Assembly (NCBI GenBank): GCA_035495435.1
Contig: DATJFV010000025.1
Span: 1-33,996 of the forward strand
Reading direction: 5' to 3'
Length of the DNA: 33,996 bases
From: JBDSKH01 sp035495435
GTDB taxonomy: Bacteria; Actinomycetota; Actinomycetes; Actinomycetales; Microbacteriaceae
Positions 1 through 7,116 of this stretch are shown one piece after another. The position numbers and the translations under genes are program-made. The notes beneath the pieces are model-generated. The model saw nothing but the letters and a program-made list of their open reading frames with translations, was not told where the DNA came from and did no database searches. How positions within the stretch are numbered: the first letter of the stretch is position 1; each line of letters opens with the position of its first letter.

Positions 1-35
1 TCTGCCTTGGCTTTCTCGCAGCCGCAGTCGGTCAT
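1..35 (-). CDS. Zinc-binding anti-sigma factor, RsrA/RshA type (N-terminal codons only)
   Basis: Only the first 11 codons lie in the window (minus strand, reading MTDCGCEKAKA off the left edge). The ATG overlaps the TGA of the sigma factor as ATGA, and a good AGGAG ribosome-binding site lies about 7 bases upstream. An early Cys-x-Cys and the position directly behind a SigR/SigH-type sigma factor fit the redox-sensitive ZAS anti-sigma factors. These bind their sigma factor in the reduced, zinc-loaded state and release it on disulfide formation. The identification rests on context and the two cysteines; the HxxxCxxC core lies outside the window. Confidence 0.6.
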   Translation of the reverse strand, partial: MTDCGCEKAKA

Positions 36-682
36 TTCGTGCTCCTGGTGGCGGGTTCGGGAACGATGATGCCGCGCTCGCGCGCATATTCCGCGAGCAG
101 GTCGCGCAGAAGGCGACGGCCGCGGTGGAGCCGACTCATGACGGTCCCCACCGGGGTCTTCATGATGTCGGCGATCTCCTGGTAAGCGAACCCCTCGACG
201 TCGGCCAGGTAGACCGCGAGCCGGAAGTCCTCCGGAATCGACTGCAGCGCCTCCTTGACATCGCTGTCAGGAAGGTGGTCGATCGCCTCCGCCTCAGCCG
301 AGCGCGTGGTGCGCCCCTGCGTGAGAGATTCGGCGGAACCCAGCTGCCAGTCCTCGAGATCGTCGATCGCGCCCTGGTAGGGCTGGCGCTGGTTCTTGCG
401 GTAACTGTTGATGAACGTGTTCGTCAGGATGCGGTACAGCCAGGCTTTGAGGTTGGTGCCCTGCTCGAACTGCCCGAACGCGGCGTACGCCTTCGCGTAG
501 GTCTCCTGCACGAGGTCGCCGGCATCGGCCGGGTTGCGCGTCATGCGCATCGCGGCCGCATACAGCTGATCCATGAACGGGATCGCCTGCTCTTCGAACA
601 GTGCACGCAGGGTGGTGTCAGTCATCGCCGAGAAGTCTAGGGTGCGGACCTCCGGCGTGCGCTCCAGCAGCCCGACTGTCAT
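32..682 (-). CDS. sigH: ECF RNA polymerase sigma factor, SigR/SigH type
   Basis: The 216-aa product is an ECF sigma factor of the actinobacterial SigR/SigH (thiol-oxidative and heat stress) group. Region 2 (about residues 30-100) carries LDQLY-like, TRNPADAGDLVQET and NLKAWLYRILTNTFINSYRK motifs. Region 4 (about 145-200) carries IPEDFRLAVYLADVEGFAYQEIA and TPVGTVMSRLHRGRR. These are nearly identical to the known SigH/SigR family. A SigR-type promoter (GGAAT-N18-GTT) lies just upstream, so the gene is probably autoregulated. Its expected start point falls within a few bases of the ATG at 682, which I chose; an internal ATG at 625 (197 aa) is the alternative and neither has a good ribosome-binding site. 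The gene is translationally coupled (ATGA) to an RsrA-like anti-sigma factor running off the left edge. Confidence 0.93.
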   Translation of the reverse strand: MTVGLLERTPEVRTLDFSAMTDTTLRALFEEQAIPFMDQLYAAAMRMTRNPADAGDLVQETYAKAYAAFGQFEQGTNLKAWLYRILTNTFINSYRKNQRQPYQGAIDDLEDWQLGSAESLTQGRTTRSAEAEAIDHLPDSDVKEALQSIPEDFRLAVYLADVEGFAYQEIADIMKTPVGTVMSRLHRGRRLLRDLLAEYARERGIIVPEPATRSTK

Positions 683-691
683 ACCCTTGAC

Positions 692-717
692 AACCGATGG
701 GCCTGTCACGCTATTCC
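692..717 (-). promoter_or_regulatory. SigR/SigH-dependent autoregulatory promoter
   Basis: On the minus strand GGAAT (717-713) and GTT (694-692) are separated by exactly 18 bases, matching the published SigR/SigH consensus GGAAT-N16-18-GTT. The predicted start point is around 683-687, immediately in front of the sigma factor ATG at 682. The element sits inside the first codons of the divergent aroA gene. Confidence 0.7.
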
Positions 718-2106
718 GACCGCGGCGCGGACATCCTCGGAGACCGCGAGCCGGGGGTCGCGCCCGAAACCGGCATATGGGGGGCGCCCACCGCATCCGG
801 CCCCCTGTCGGCGCGGCTCACACTGCCCGGCTCGAAGAGCCTGACCAACCGCGAACTTGTGCTGTCAGCGCTGGCGGACGGGCCGTCACGGTTGCGGCGC
901 CCGCTGCACTCCCGCGACACCTCGCTGATGGCGGAGGCGCTGAAGCAGCTGGGTGCGGTGATCCGCGAGGTTCCCGGCGACGGGGAGTTCGGCGCAGACT
1001 GGGTCGTCGAGCCGGGTGAGTTGCACGGCGGCGTCTCGATCTCGGCCGGTCTCGCCGGCACGGTGATGCGCTTCGTCCCGCCCGTCGCCGCCCTCGCCCT
1101 CGGCCCGGTGGCGATCGACGGCGACGAGCACGCCCGCAGCCGCCCGATGCGCACCACGATCGACGCCCTACGTGGTCTCGGCGTCGAGGTCGGCGACGAC
1201 GGCCGCGGCACGATGCCGTTCACCATCCACGGCACCGGGTCGGTCGAGGGTGGCGAACTGACCATCGACGCGTCCGCATCGAGCCAGTTCGTGTCCGGGT
1301 TGCTGCTCGCGGCACCCCGCTTCACCCGCGGTCTGACGCTGCGCCACTCGGGAGAGCGGCTGCCGAGCATGCCGCACATCGAGATGACCGTCGCCGCGCT
1401 CGGACAACGCGGCGTGGTGGTGCACTCCCCCGAGACCGGGGTCTGGGTCGTGCCGGCCGGTCCCATCGCGGGGCGGGACGTGCAGCTCGAACCCGACCTG
1501 TCGAACGCGGCGCCGTTCCTGGCCGCCGCCCTCATCGCCGGCGGCACGGTGACCATCGGCGGCTGGCCGGCGACGACCACGCAGGTGGGCGACGACCTGG
1601 CCCGGCTGCTGCCCCGGTACGGTGCCAGCGTCACACGGTCGGGCGACGCGCTGACGGTGGATGGCGGCGCCGGTCTGCTGGGCGGGTCACCGATTCCGGG
1701 CGTCGACCTCGATCTGTCCCATGCCGGCGAGTTGGCGCCCACGTTCGCCGCGCTGGCAGCCCTCGCGGCATCCGCGGGGCGGATCACCGGCATCGGACAC
1801 CTGCGCGGCCACGAAACCGACCGGCTCGCGGCGCTTCGCACCGAACTCACCGCCCTCGGCGCCCGGGTCACCGAACTCGACGACGGGCTGGCCTTCGAGC
1901 CTGTCGACCACGAGGCGTGGCACGGCGGGCTGTGGAACTCGTACGCCGACCACCGGATGGCGACCACCGGTGCGCTGATGGGCCTCGCCGTCTCCGGTGT
2001 CGAGGTCGATGACATCGCCACCACCGGCAAGACCCTGCCCGAGTTCGCCGACCTGTGGCAGAGCATGCTGCGCGGCCCTTCGTCGACCACCTGGATCGAG
2101 CTGTAA
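697..2106 (+). CDS. aroA: 3-phosphoshikimate 1-carboxyvinyltransferase (EPSP synthase)
   Basis: This 469-aa enzyme joins shikimate-3-phosphate and PEP to make EPSP, the sixth step of the shikimate pathway to aromatic amino acids. Visible family motifs are LPGSKSLTNRELVL near residue 43, GDEHARSRPMRTT near 140, SQFVSGLLLAAPRF near 190, LSNAAPFLAAALIAGG near 267, HETDRLAALRTEL near 370 and YADHRMATTGA near 413. The N-terminal extension ending in W-x-AP is common in actinobacterial forms. The ATG at 697 has no ribosome-binding site, but TACCCT at 682-687 is a possible -10 box 9 bases upstream, so a leaderless transcript is plausible. It starts the aroA-rsgA-hisN operon, with 3 bases before rsgA. 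It diverges from the sigma factor gene with only 14 bases between the chosen starts. Confidence 0.96.
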   Translation: MGLSRYSDRGADILGDREPGVAPETGIWGAPTASGPLSARLTLPGSKSLTNRELVLSALADGPSRLRRPLHSRDTSLMAEALKQLGAVIREVPGDGEFGADWVVEPGELHGGVSISAGLAGTVMRFVPPVAALALGPVAIDGDEHARSRPMRTTIDALRGLGVEVGDDGRGTMPFTIHGTGSVEGGELTIDASASSQFVSGLLLAAPRFTRGLTLRHSGERLPSMPHIEMTVAALGQRGVVVHSPETGVWVVPAGPIAGRDVQLEPDLSNAAPFLAAALIAGGTVTIGGWPATTTQVGDDLARLLPRYGASVTRSGDALTVDGGAGLLGGSPIPGVDLDLSHAGELAPTFAALAALAASAGRITGIGHLRGHETDRLAALRTELTALGARVTELDDGLAFEPVDHEAWHGGLWNSYADHRMATTGALMGLAVSGVEVDDIATTGKTLPEFADLWQSMLRGPSSTTWIEL

Positions 2107-2109
2107 CCC

Positions 2110-3138
2110 GTGTCGTGGCTCTCGGACGATGACGACGACGACCGCGAGTTCGGCGACTGGGACGAGTCCGACGTGCGCGTGCGCCCGAACCCCAAAGGCA
2201 ACCGGCCGCGCACCAAAACCCGACCCGGCCATGAGGATGCTGTCGAAGCACGCGTCCTGAGCGTCGACCGGGGCCGGTACACGGTACTCATCGGTGAAGA
2301 CAGCGACGTCGAACGGGTGATCACCGCCACCCGCGCGCGCGAACTGCGCAACGACGCGATCGTCACCGGCGACCGGGTGGATGTGGTGGGCGACACCAGC
2401 GGCGAGGAAGGGTCGCTCGGGCGCATCGTCCGCATCCGCCCCCGCGTCACGCTGCTGCGCCGCAGTGCGGATGACAGCGACGAGGTCGAACGCATCATCG
2501 TCGCCAACGCCGACCAACTGATGATCGTCGTCGCCGCCGCGAACCCCGAACCACGCCCCCGCCTCGTCGACCGTTACCTCGTCGCCGCCTACGACGCCGG
2601 CATCGCACCGTTGATGGTCATCACCAAGACCGACCTCGCCGACCCGGAGCCGTTCCTGGCCGACTTCGCCGGGCTCGACATCCCCGTGGTGCGCAGCTCA
2701 CACGACCAGTTCCCGGTGGCCGAACTGGCTCCGATGCTCGCCGGGCACACCACCGTCGCCGTCGGGCACTCCGGGGTGGGCAAGTCGACGCTCGTGAACG
2801 CCCTGGTGCCCGGCACCGACCGTGCGGTCGGCGACGTCAACGCGGTCACCGGCCGGGGCCGGCACACCTCCTCCTCGACGGTGTCGCTGCGCGTGCCGAC
2901 CGGCGGGTGGATCATCGACACACCCGGCGTGCGGTCGTTCGGCCTCGGGCATGTGAACCCCGACAGCGTCCTGCGCTCCTTCACCGACCTCGCCGAGGTC
3001 GCCCTCGAATGCCCGCGCGATTGCAGCCACCTCGCTGATGCCCCCGACTGCGCCCTCGACGAGGCGGTGGCCGAAGGTCGGCTGAGCCCGGAGCGCGTCG
3101 ACTCCATGCGCCGGCTGCTCGCTAGCCTGGGACCGTGA
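2110..3138 (+). CDS. rsgA: Ribosome small-subunit-dependent GTPase A (RsgA/YjeQ)
   Basis: This 342-aa product is a circularly permuted GTPase that assists late maturation of the 30S ribosomal subunit. The motif order is permuted as in the family: G4 (TKTD, near residue 172) comes before G1 (GHSGVGKST, near 219) and G3 (DTPG, near 271). A C-terminal zinc knuckle follows (CPRDCSH ... C, near residues 302-315). An OB-fold-like segment occupies about residues 45-115, preceded by a very acidic N-terminus with six consecutive Asp. The GTG start lies 3 bases after the aroA stop, and the stop overlaps the hisN start as GTGA. Confidence 0.95.
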   Translation: MSWLSDDDDDDREFGDWDESDVRVRPNPKGNRPRTKTRPGHEDAVEARVLSVDRGRYTVLIGEDSDVERVITATRARELRNDAIVTGDRVDVVGDTSGEEGSLGRIVRIRPRVTLLRRSADDSDEVERIIVANADQLMIVVAAANPEPRPRLVDRYLVAAYDAGIAPLMVITKTDLADPEPFLADFAGLDIPVVRSSHDQFPVAELAPMLAGHTTVAVGHSGVGKSTLVNALVPGTDRAVGDVNAVTGRGRHTSSSTVSLRVPTGGWIIDTPGVRSFGLGHVNPDSVLRSFTDLAEVALECPRDCSHLADAPDCALDEAVAEGRLSPERVDSMRRLLASLGP

Positions 3139-3932
3139 CCGACCTCACCCTCGCCGACGACCTCGCCGTGGCGCTGACCCTCGCCCACGAAGCCGACCTC
3201 ATCGCGATCGACCGCTACCGTGCGCAAGACCTCGACGTGCAGCTCAAGCCCGACCGCACCCAGGTCACCGACGCCGACACGCGGGTGGAGAAGATGATCC
3301 GCGACCACCTCGCGCAGGCCCGGCCGCAGGATGCGGTTCTCGGCGAGGAGTTCGGCGGCGGTGACGCCCACGCCGCCGGCCGCCAGTGGATCATCGACCC
3401 CATCGACGGCACCGCCAACTTCGTGCGCGGCGTGCCGATCTGGGGGTCGCTGATCGCGCTGGTCGTGGACGGTGTTCCCCAGGTGGGCGTGGTGAGCGCC
3501 CCCGCTCTCGGGCGGCGCTGGTGGGGCGCCACCGGCCATGGGGCATGGACGGAAGCCGACGGGAAGCCGGCGCGCCGCATCCGGGTCAGCGGGATCACCG
3601 ACCCCGCCGACGCGACCCTCAGCTACAACAGCCTCAAGCACTGGGACGAGGCGGGTCGACTCGAGCAGCTGATCGAGCTCAGCCGAGCCGTGGGGCGCAC
3701 CCGCGCGTTCGGGGACCTGTGGTCGTACATGCTGCTCGCCGAGGGCGCGATCGACATCGCCGCCGAGTTCGACGTGAAGCCGTGGGACATCTCGGCGCTG
3801 ATCCCGATCGTGCGGGAGGCCGGCGGCGCCGTCACCGATGTCACCGGCGGCGACCGGCTCGACACGCTCAGCGTCGTCGCGAGCAACGGCGCGCTGCACG
3901 GCACCGTTCTGGAATTCCTTGGCGTTGGCTAA
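3135..3932 (+). CDS. hisN: Histidinol-phosphatase, inositol-monophosphatase family
   Basis: The 265-aa product belongs to the Mg-dependent inositol monophosphatase superfamily. Metal-binding motifs are EEFGGG (near residue 71), WIIDPIDGTANFVRG (near 85-99) and the C-terminal WDISALIPIVREAGG (near 216). Actinobacterial members with this sequence and gene context dephosphorylate histidinol phosphate in histidine synthesis, so HisN is the best call. Inositol monophosphatase activity cannot be excluded from sequence alone. The GTG start overlaps the rsgA stop by 4 bases, so the two are translationally coupled. Confidence 0.88.
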   Translation: MTDLTLADDLAVALTLAHEADLIAIDRYRAQDLDVQLKPDRTQVTDADTRVEKMIRDHLAQARPQDAVLGEEFGGGDAHAAGRQWIIDPIDGTANFVRGVPIWGSLIALVVDGVPQVGVVSAPALGRRWWGATGHGAWTEADGKPARRIRVSGITDPADATLSYNSLKHWDEAGRLEQLIELSRAVGRTRAFGDLWSYMLLAEGAIDIAAEFDVKPWDISALIPIVREAGGAVTDVTGGDRLDTLSVVASNGALHGTVLEFLGVG

Positions 3933-3935
3933 GAT
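3930..3935 (+). promoter_or_regulatory. Candidate -10 box for the lipoprotein gene
   Basis: TAAGAT matches the actinobacterial -10 consensus and lies at the very end of hisN, 38 bases before the next start codon. No convincing -35 is visible. It would give a leader of about 30 bases carrying the AGGAGG site at 3960-3965. Confidence 0.4.
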
Positions 3936-3972
3936 TCGACGGTCGGTTCGCGCACCAACAGGAGGCACTCAC

Positions 3973-4497
3973 ATGACCATCTCACCCACATCCGCCCCCT
4001 GGGCGCGGGCCCTCGCCGCGGGTACCATCGCGGTCGCCGGCCTTCTGCTCTCGGGCTGCAGCCTGCTGGGGCAGGTCAGCGACATCGCCGGAGGCGACGG
4101 CGGGGACAACACCGACTCGGGAACCTCCGACGACGTGTTCAAGCTGGTCCCCGGCGACTGCTTCAACGACGAGACGAACGCCGACACCGTGTCGACCGTC
4201 GACATCGTCGAGTGCAGCGTTCCTCACACCTACGAGGCGTACGCGTCGATCATGATGACCGAAGACACCTACCCCGGTGACCAGGCCGCACAGGACGAAG
4301 CCGATGCAGCGTGCGCCGACCCGTTCACCCAGTACGTGGGCCTGCCCTACGACCAGTCGAAGTACGGCTACTCGTTCTACTACCCGACCCAGCAGACCTG
4401 GGACGACCCGCGTCTGCAGGACCGCGAGATCCTGTGCCTGGCCGTCGACGACAACCAGGCCGACGTCACCGGTTCGGTGAAGGGCGCCAACGAGTAA
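3973..4497 (+). CDS. Lipoprotein with septum-formation-family domain
   Basis: This 174-aa protein begins with a lipoprotein signal peptide whose lipobox is LLLSGC (Cys near residue 29). A Gly/Asp/Ser-rich linker follows, then a domain with GDCFND, VDIVECSVPHTYEAYA and a late Cys (REILCLAV). The GDCF ... V-x-C-x-x-PH pattern is that of the actinobacterial septum formation (Septum_form) family of envelope proteins, whose biochemical role is not well defined. The start is supported by AGGAGG 7 bases upstream. A domain with similar spacing occurs in the membrane protein at 7117-7758. Confidence 0.8.
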   Translation: MTISPTSAPWARALAAGTIAVAGLLLSGCSLLGQVSDIAGGDGGDNTDSGTSDDVFKLVPGDCFNDETNADTVSTVDIVECSVPHTYEAYASIMMTEDTYPGDQAAQDEADAACADPFTQYVGLPYDQSKYGYSFYYPTQQTWDDPRLQDREILCLAVDDNQADVTGSVKGANE

Positions 4498-4500
4498 GAC

Positions 4501-4544
4501 CCGGACACACAGGCAGCCGGACACACAGGCACCCGGACACACAG
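4501..4544 (+). repeat. Three tandem copies of a 16-bp repeat
   Basis: CCGGACACACAG begins at 4501, 4517 and 4533, an exact 16-base period. The first two units differ in one base of the tail and the third runs into the terminator hairpin. The repeats lie between the lipoprotein stop codon and the hairpin and are not coding. Confidence 0.85.
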
Positions 4545-4575
4545 AAGGGCCGCTCCCGAGGGGGCGGCCCTTCTG
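4542..4575. terminator. Long GC-rich hairpin between convergent hisN-lipoprotein and ssrA transcripts
   Basis: CAGAAGGGCCGC (4542-4553) pairs with its complement ending at 4575. Including one G-U pair the stem has 15 base pairs, closed by a 4-base loop (CGAG). No T-run follows on either strand, as is common for actinobacterial terminators. It sits between the plus-strand lipoprotein gene and the 3' end of the minus-strand tmRNA, so it may stop transcription from both sides. Confidence 0.75.
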
Positions 4576-4609
4576 CATGTCTCCGGCAGCTGCGTGACAA
4601 CGGCCCACG

Positions 4610-4985
4610 TGGTGGAGATGGGGGGAATTGAACCCCCGTCCATCGCTGTGATCCTGCGCCTTCTCCGGGCGCAGTCTGTGCTGACGTTCTACTCGGCTCC
4701 GACCTTTGTCACAGACACCTAGGTCGACAAGCCCAGTCACAGTGAAAGTCCCGCGGAACCCTGTGACGCGGTTCCGCAGCAAGTCCTCTAGCTGACGCCA
4801 GGATCCGGGTCGAGGACGAGCCCGGGCTGACGGACGTTATCTAGCGCTCGTGCTTACGCAGCGAGGGCAACGTCGGTGCGCTTGGAATTGGCACCTATGG
4901 TTTGCAGAGATCGTTTACGAGATAACCCTGCATCCTCGGCCCGCTTCTCGCAGTTTCGCAGGCGATGTCGAAACCGATCATCCCC
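4610..4985 (-). ncRNA. ssrA: Transfer-messenger RNA (tmRNA)
   Basis: The minus strand begins GGGGATGATCGGTTTCGAC at 4985 and ends with a T-arm (GGGTTCAATTCCC) and the acceptor CATCTCCACCA at 4610, which pairs with the 5' GGGGATG. The 376-base length is normal for one-piece tmRNA. An internal tag frame runs from 4892 to 4854 and reads ANSKRTDVALAA followed by TAA, ending in the ALAA degron seen in this phylum. With SmpB, encoded 3 kb away at 7833-8309, it rescues stalled ribosomes and marks nascent proteins for proteolysis. The 3' CCA is encoded. Confidence 0.96.
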
Positions 4986-5069
4986 ATGGAGGCGGGCCAT
5001 AGTCACGCACTGTGGAGTTGTGTCCCGCGCGTTTGCTTCCGCAACGCGCAGCCCTACAGACTACCAGGT

Positions 5070-5768
5070 ATGAGCGCGATCATCACGGTGCAGGGCACCC
5101 ACACAGCCTGGTTCGATGCCGAGCGGGCGACGGTGCAGGTGTCGGCGGCGTTCGACGGCGCCAAGCGCGACGAGGTGTTCGCCCGCGCGACCGAGGCCGC
5201 GGCTGCCACGACCTCGCTCGTCGAGCCGCTGTTCGATGCCGATCGCGGCCCGGTCACCTGGTGGTCCTCCGACCGCGTCAATGTGTGGTCGGAGCGGCCG
5301 TGGAACAGTGACGGCAAGCGGCTCCCCCTCGTCTACCACGCCGCCATCGGCCTGCGCGCCAAGTTCAGCGATGTCGACGCGCTCGCCCGGTTCATCGAAC
5401 AGGTGGCGGTCATTGACGGCCTGTCGATCGGCGGCATCGAGTGGGACCTGACCGAGGCGCGGCGCATCGCGGTCACCGATGAGGTGCGGCAGGCCGCTGT
5501 CGCCGACGCCGTGCACAAGGCCGGCGTTTACGCCGCAGCGGCCGGTGTGGGCACCCCGGTCGTCATGGCGGTCGCCGACCCTGGCATGCTGGGCGATGCG
5601 GGCGGCGGGTCTGGTGCCCCCGCTCCGGCACCGTACGAGCGGATGGCGTTCAAGGCGCAGGCCATGGATGTCGGGGGTGCACCGTTGACGCTGTCGCCCG
5701 AGCAGATCCAGGTGGCCGCAAGCGTCGACGTGCGGTTCGCGGTCGAGACGCTCGCGGAACTCCGCTAG
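5070..5768 (+). CDS. SIMPL-domain (DUF541) protein
   Basis: This 232-aa protein shows the SIMPL/DUF541 pattern. It has an N-terminal beta-strand (ITVQGTHTAWFDAERATVQVSAAF), a helix (KRDEVFARATEAAAATTSLVEPL) and alternating strands. A C-terminal section ends in PEQIQVAASVDVRFAVETL, the usual closing strand of the family. No signal peptide is present, so it is probably cytoplasmic. The function of bacterial SIMPL proteins is largely unknown. I chose the ATG at 5070; an upstream in-frame ATG at 4965 would start inside the tmRNA gene. CAGACT ends 7 bases before the ATG and may be a weak -10 for a leaderless transcript. Its stop overlaps that of the convergent gene within a CTAG. Confidence 0.72.
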   Translation: MSAIITVQGTHTAWFDAERATVQVSAAFDGAKRDEVFARATEAAAATTSLVEPLFDADRGPVTWWSSDRVNVWSERPWNSDGKRLPLVYHAAIGLRAKFSDVDALARFIEQVAVIDGLSIGGIEWDLTEARRIAVTDEVRQAAVADAVHKAGVYAAAAGVGTPVVMAVADPGMLGDAGGGSGAPAPAPYERMAFKAQAMDVGGAPLTLSPEQIQVAASVDVRFAVETLAELR

Positions 5769-6412
5769 AAGATTCCGAAGATCACGATCGCCACACCGAC
5801 GAGGAACGCGACCGCTCCCCCGCCGGTGGTGATCGCCGAGACCCGTAGCCTGCTGCTCGATCCGGCGATGCCCAGCATCAGCAGCGCCGCGGCGAATACG
5901 ACCGACACGACCGTCATCGCGTACGACTTGTCCTCGAGGGCCTGCGCAGCGTCGTAGGCGATCTTGGACGCGACGTTGTACGACTGGGCGGGCGCGAAGG
6001 TGAGTGCCTGGTACTCCGGCGACGCCAGCGGCTGGCTCTCGAGCGGGTACCCGGCGGCGCGCCATGCCGGGAAGGCGTCGGCGAGCGGAGCGGACGCAGC
6101 CGCCATGATCACGTCCTGCTCCTGCAGCAGTTCCTCGGCCCGCTCGGGATAGAGGGTCATTTCGGCGTACAGCCCGAGGGCGTCGAACAGGCGGGTGGAG
6201 TCGTCGCGTGCCGTGTTCTCTGTCTCGAGGAACATCGCCAGGTTGCGGTCGCGCAACTGCTGCGAGACCGACGCCAGGTCGTCGGACTGCTGCGCCCACT
6301 GCCCAGCCTGGTAGGCGCCCACAGCGGTCGCCACCGACACCAGACCCAGCAGCACCGCGGTGATGATCTCAAGCGCGCCGCGTGTACGGTCCTCCCGCGA
6401 GGTCTCGGCCAT
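5765..6412 (-). CDS. Membrane protein of unknown function (paralogue of 6412-7098)
   Basis: I do not recognise this 215-aa protein. It has one transmembrane helix near residues 15-34 (ITAVLLGLVSVATAVGAYQAG). A mainly helical, Ala/Glu-rich extracytoplasmic region covers about 35-155, and two more transmembrane helices follow near 163-183 and 190-212. Its start overlaps the stop of the upstream gene as ATGA. The two proteins share the same layout and the motif LGxVSxxTAxGAxQAxxW followed by RDxN, so they arose by duplication. Their co-expression suggests a heteromeric membrane complex, but that is inference. Confidence 0.7.
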   Translation of the reverse strand: MAETSREDRTRGALEIITAVLLGLVSVATAVGAYQAGQWAQQSDDLASVSQQLRDRNLAMFLETENTARDDSTRLFDALGLYAEMTLYPERAEELLQEQDVIMAAASAPLADAFPAWRAAGYPLESQPLASPEYQALTFAPAQSYNVASKIAYDAAQALEDKSYAMTVVSVVFAAALLMLGIAGSSSRLRVSAITTGGGAVAFLVGVAIVIFGIF

Positions 6413-7098
6413 CAGTACGCCCCCAACATCATGAAGAGTGATCCGATGTAGGCGGCAGCGCCGAGCATCAGCGTCGCGAATCGTGCCGAACGCAGCCGGT
6501 TGATCCCCGCCACACCGAGCAGGAACAGTGCGAGCGCGTCCACCAGAGCCGCCTGAGTCAGAATCGACGCTTTGGCTCGCAAGGTGTCTTTGAGATCCCC
6601 GGCGACGGCGGCAACGATCGCGTAGGAGTCGGCGTCTCCGCGGAGCTCGGCGACGTAGTCGGCATCGGCCGTCGGGATGCTGTCGGCCGGGAACCCGGCC
6701 TCGCGCCAGGTGGCGAACGCCTTCGGCAGCTGGTCGTTCACGCTGCGCCCCAGGTAGTTTCCGACCATCACGTTGGCCAGGGCGGCTGCGCGGGCGTCGC
6801 CGGATGCGATGGCCTGGTCCTCCTGCAACGCGTACTTGCGTGCCTGTTCGATCGCGGCGGTGTCGAGACGCAGGGAGCTCTGCCAGTCGATGCTGCGGGT
6901 GATGTTCTGGTCGCGGGCATCGGATGCGGACTGGTCGAAGTCGGCCGACTGACGCGTCCAGGTGTCGGCCTGCCAGGCACCGAGAGCGGTGGTGAGGGAG
7001 ACGACACCGAGCATGATCGCGGTGAGGACGTCGAGGGTGCGGCTCGTCTCACGCACGCGTGCGGCGGGTGCCGGGCGCGGCTCGGGCGGCGTGCTCAT
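6412..7098 (-). CDS. Membrane protein of unknown function (paralogue of 5765-6412)
   Basis: This 228-aa protein has an N-terminal Pro/Ala/Arg-rich tail. A transmembrane helix covers about residues 26-44 (LTAIMLGVVSLTTALGAWQAD), then a helical region of about 120 residues leads to two C-terminal transmembrane helices ending MMLGAY. It is the first gene of a two-gene operon with its paralogue. The ATG at 7098 was chosen because TACCGT ends 7 bases upstream, giving a leaderless promoter; in-frame starts further upstream would run antisense through the divergent gene. Function unknown. Confidence 0.7.
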   Translation of the reverse strand: MSTPPEPRPAPAARVRETSRTLDVLTAIMLGVVSLTTALGAWQADTWTRQSADFDQSASDARDQNITRSIDWQSSLRLDTAAIEQARKYALQEDQAIASGDARAAALANVMVGNYLGRSVNDQLPKAFATWREAGFPADSIPTADADYVAELRGDADSYAIVAAVAGDLKDTLRAKASILTQAALVDALALFLLGVAGINRLRSARFATLMLGAAAYIGSLFMMLGAY

Positions 7099-7102
7099 AT
7101 CG

Positions 7103-7113
7103 GATACGGTATC
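7103..7113. promoter_or_regulatory. Palindromic bidirectional promoter core (GATAC-G-GTATC)
   Basis: The 18-base gap between two divergent start codons contains the perfect inverted repeat GATAC-G-GTATC. It supplies a TAnnnT -10 box to each strand: TACGGT (7105-7110) 6 bases before the GTG at 7117, and TACCGT (7111-7106) 7 bases before the ATG at 7098. Both transcripts would be leaderless. The overlapping -10 boxes suggest the two directions compete for polymerase. Confidence 0.6.
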
Positions 7114-7116
7114 GCT

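Noticed and set aside
711..2507. Long open frame on the minus strand, 598 codons
   Set aside because: It is antisense to aroA and rsgA, which are certain. High G+C content leaves such shadow frames open; composition is Ser/Arg/Pro-rich with no domain.
4501..4544. Possible CRISPR array
   Set aside because: Only three adjoining 16-base units with no spacers and no cas genes; this is a simple tandem repeat.
4965..5069. Earlier in-frame start for the SIMPL protein
   Set aside because: It would begin inside the tmRNA gene; the SIMPL domain starts at the chosen ATG 5070.
5765..5768. Shared CTAG palindrome forming the stops of two convergent genes
   Set aside because: A 4-base overlap of stop codons is common for tightly packed convergent genes and needs no special explanation.
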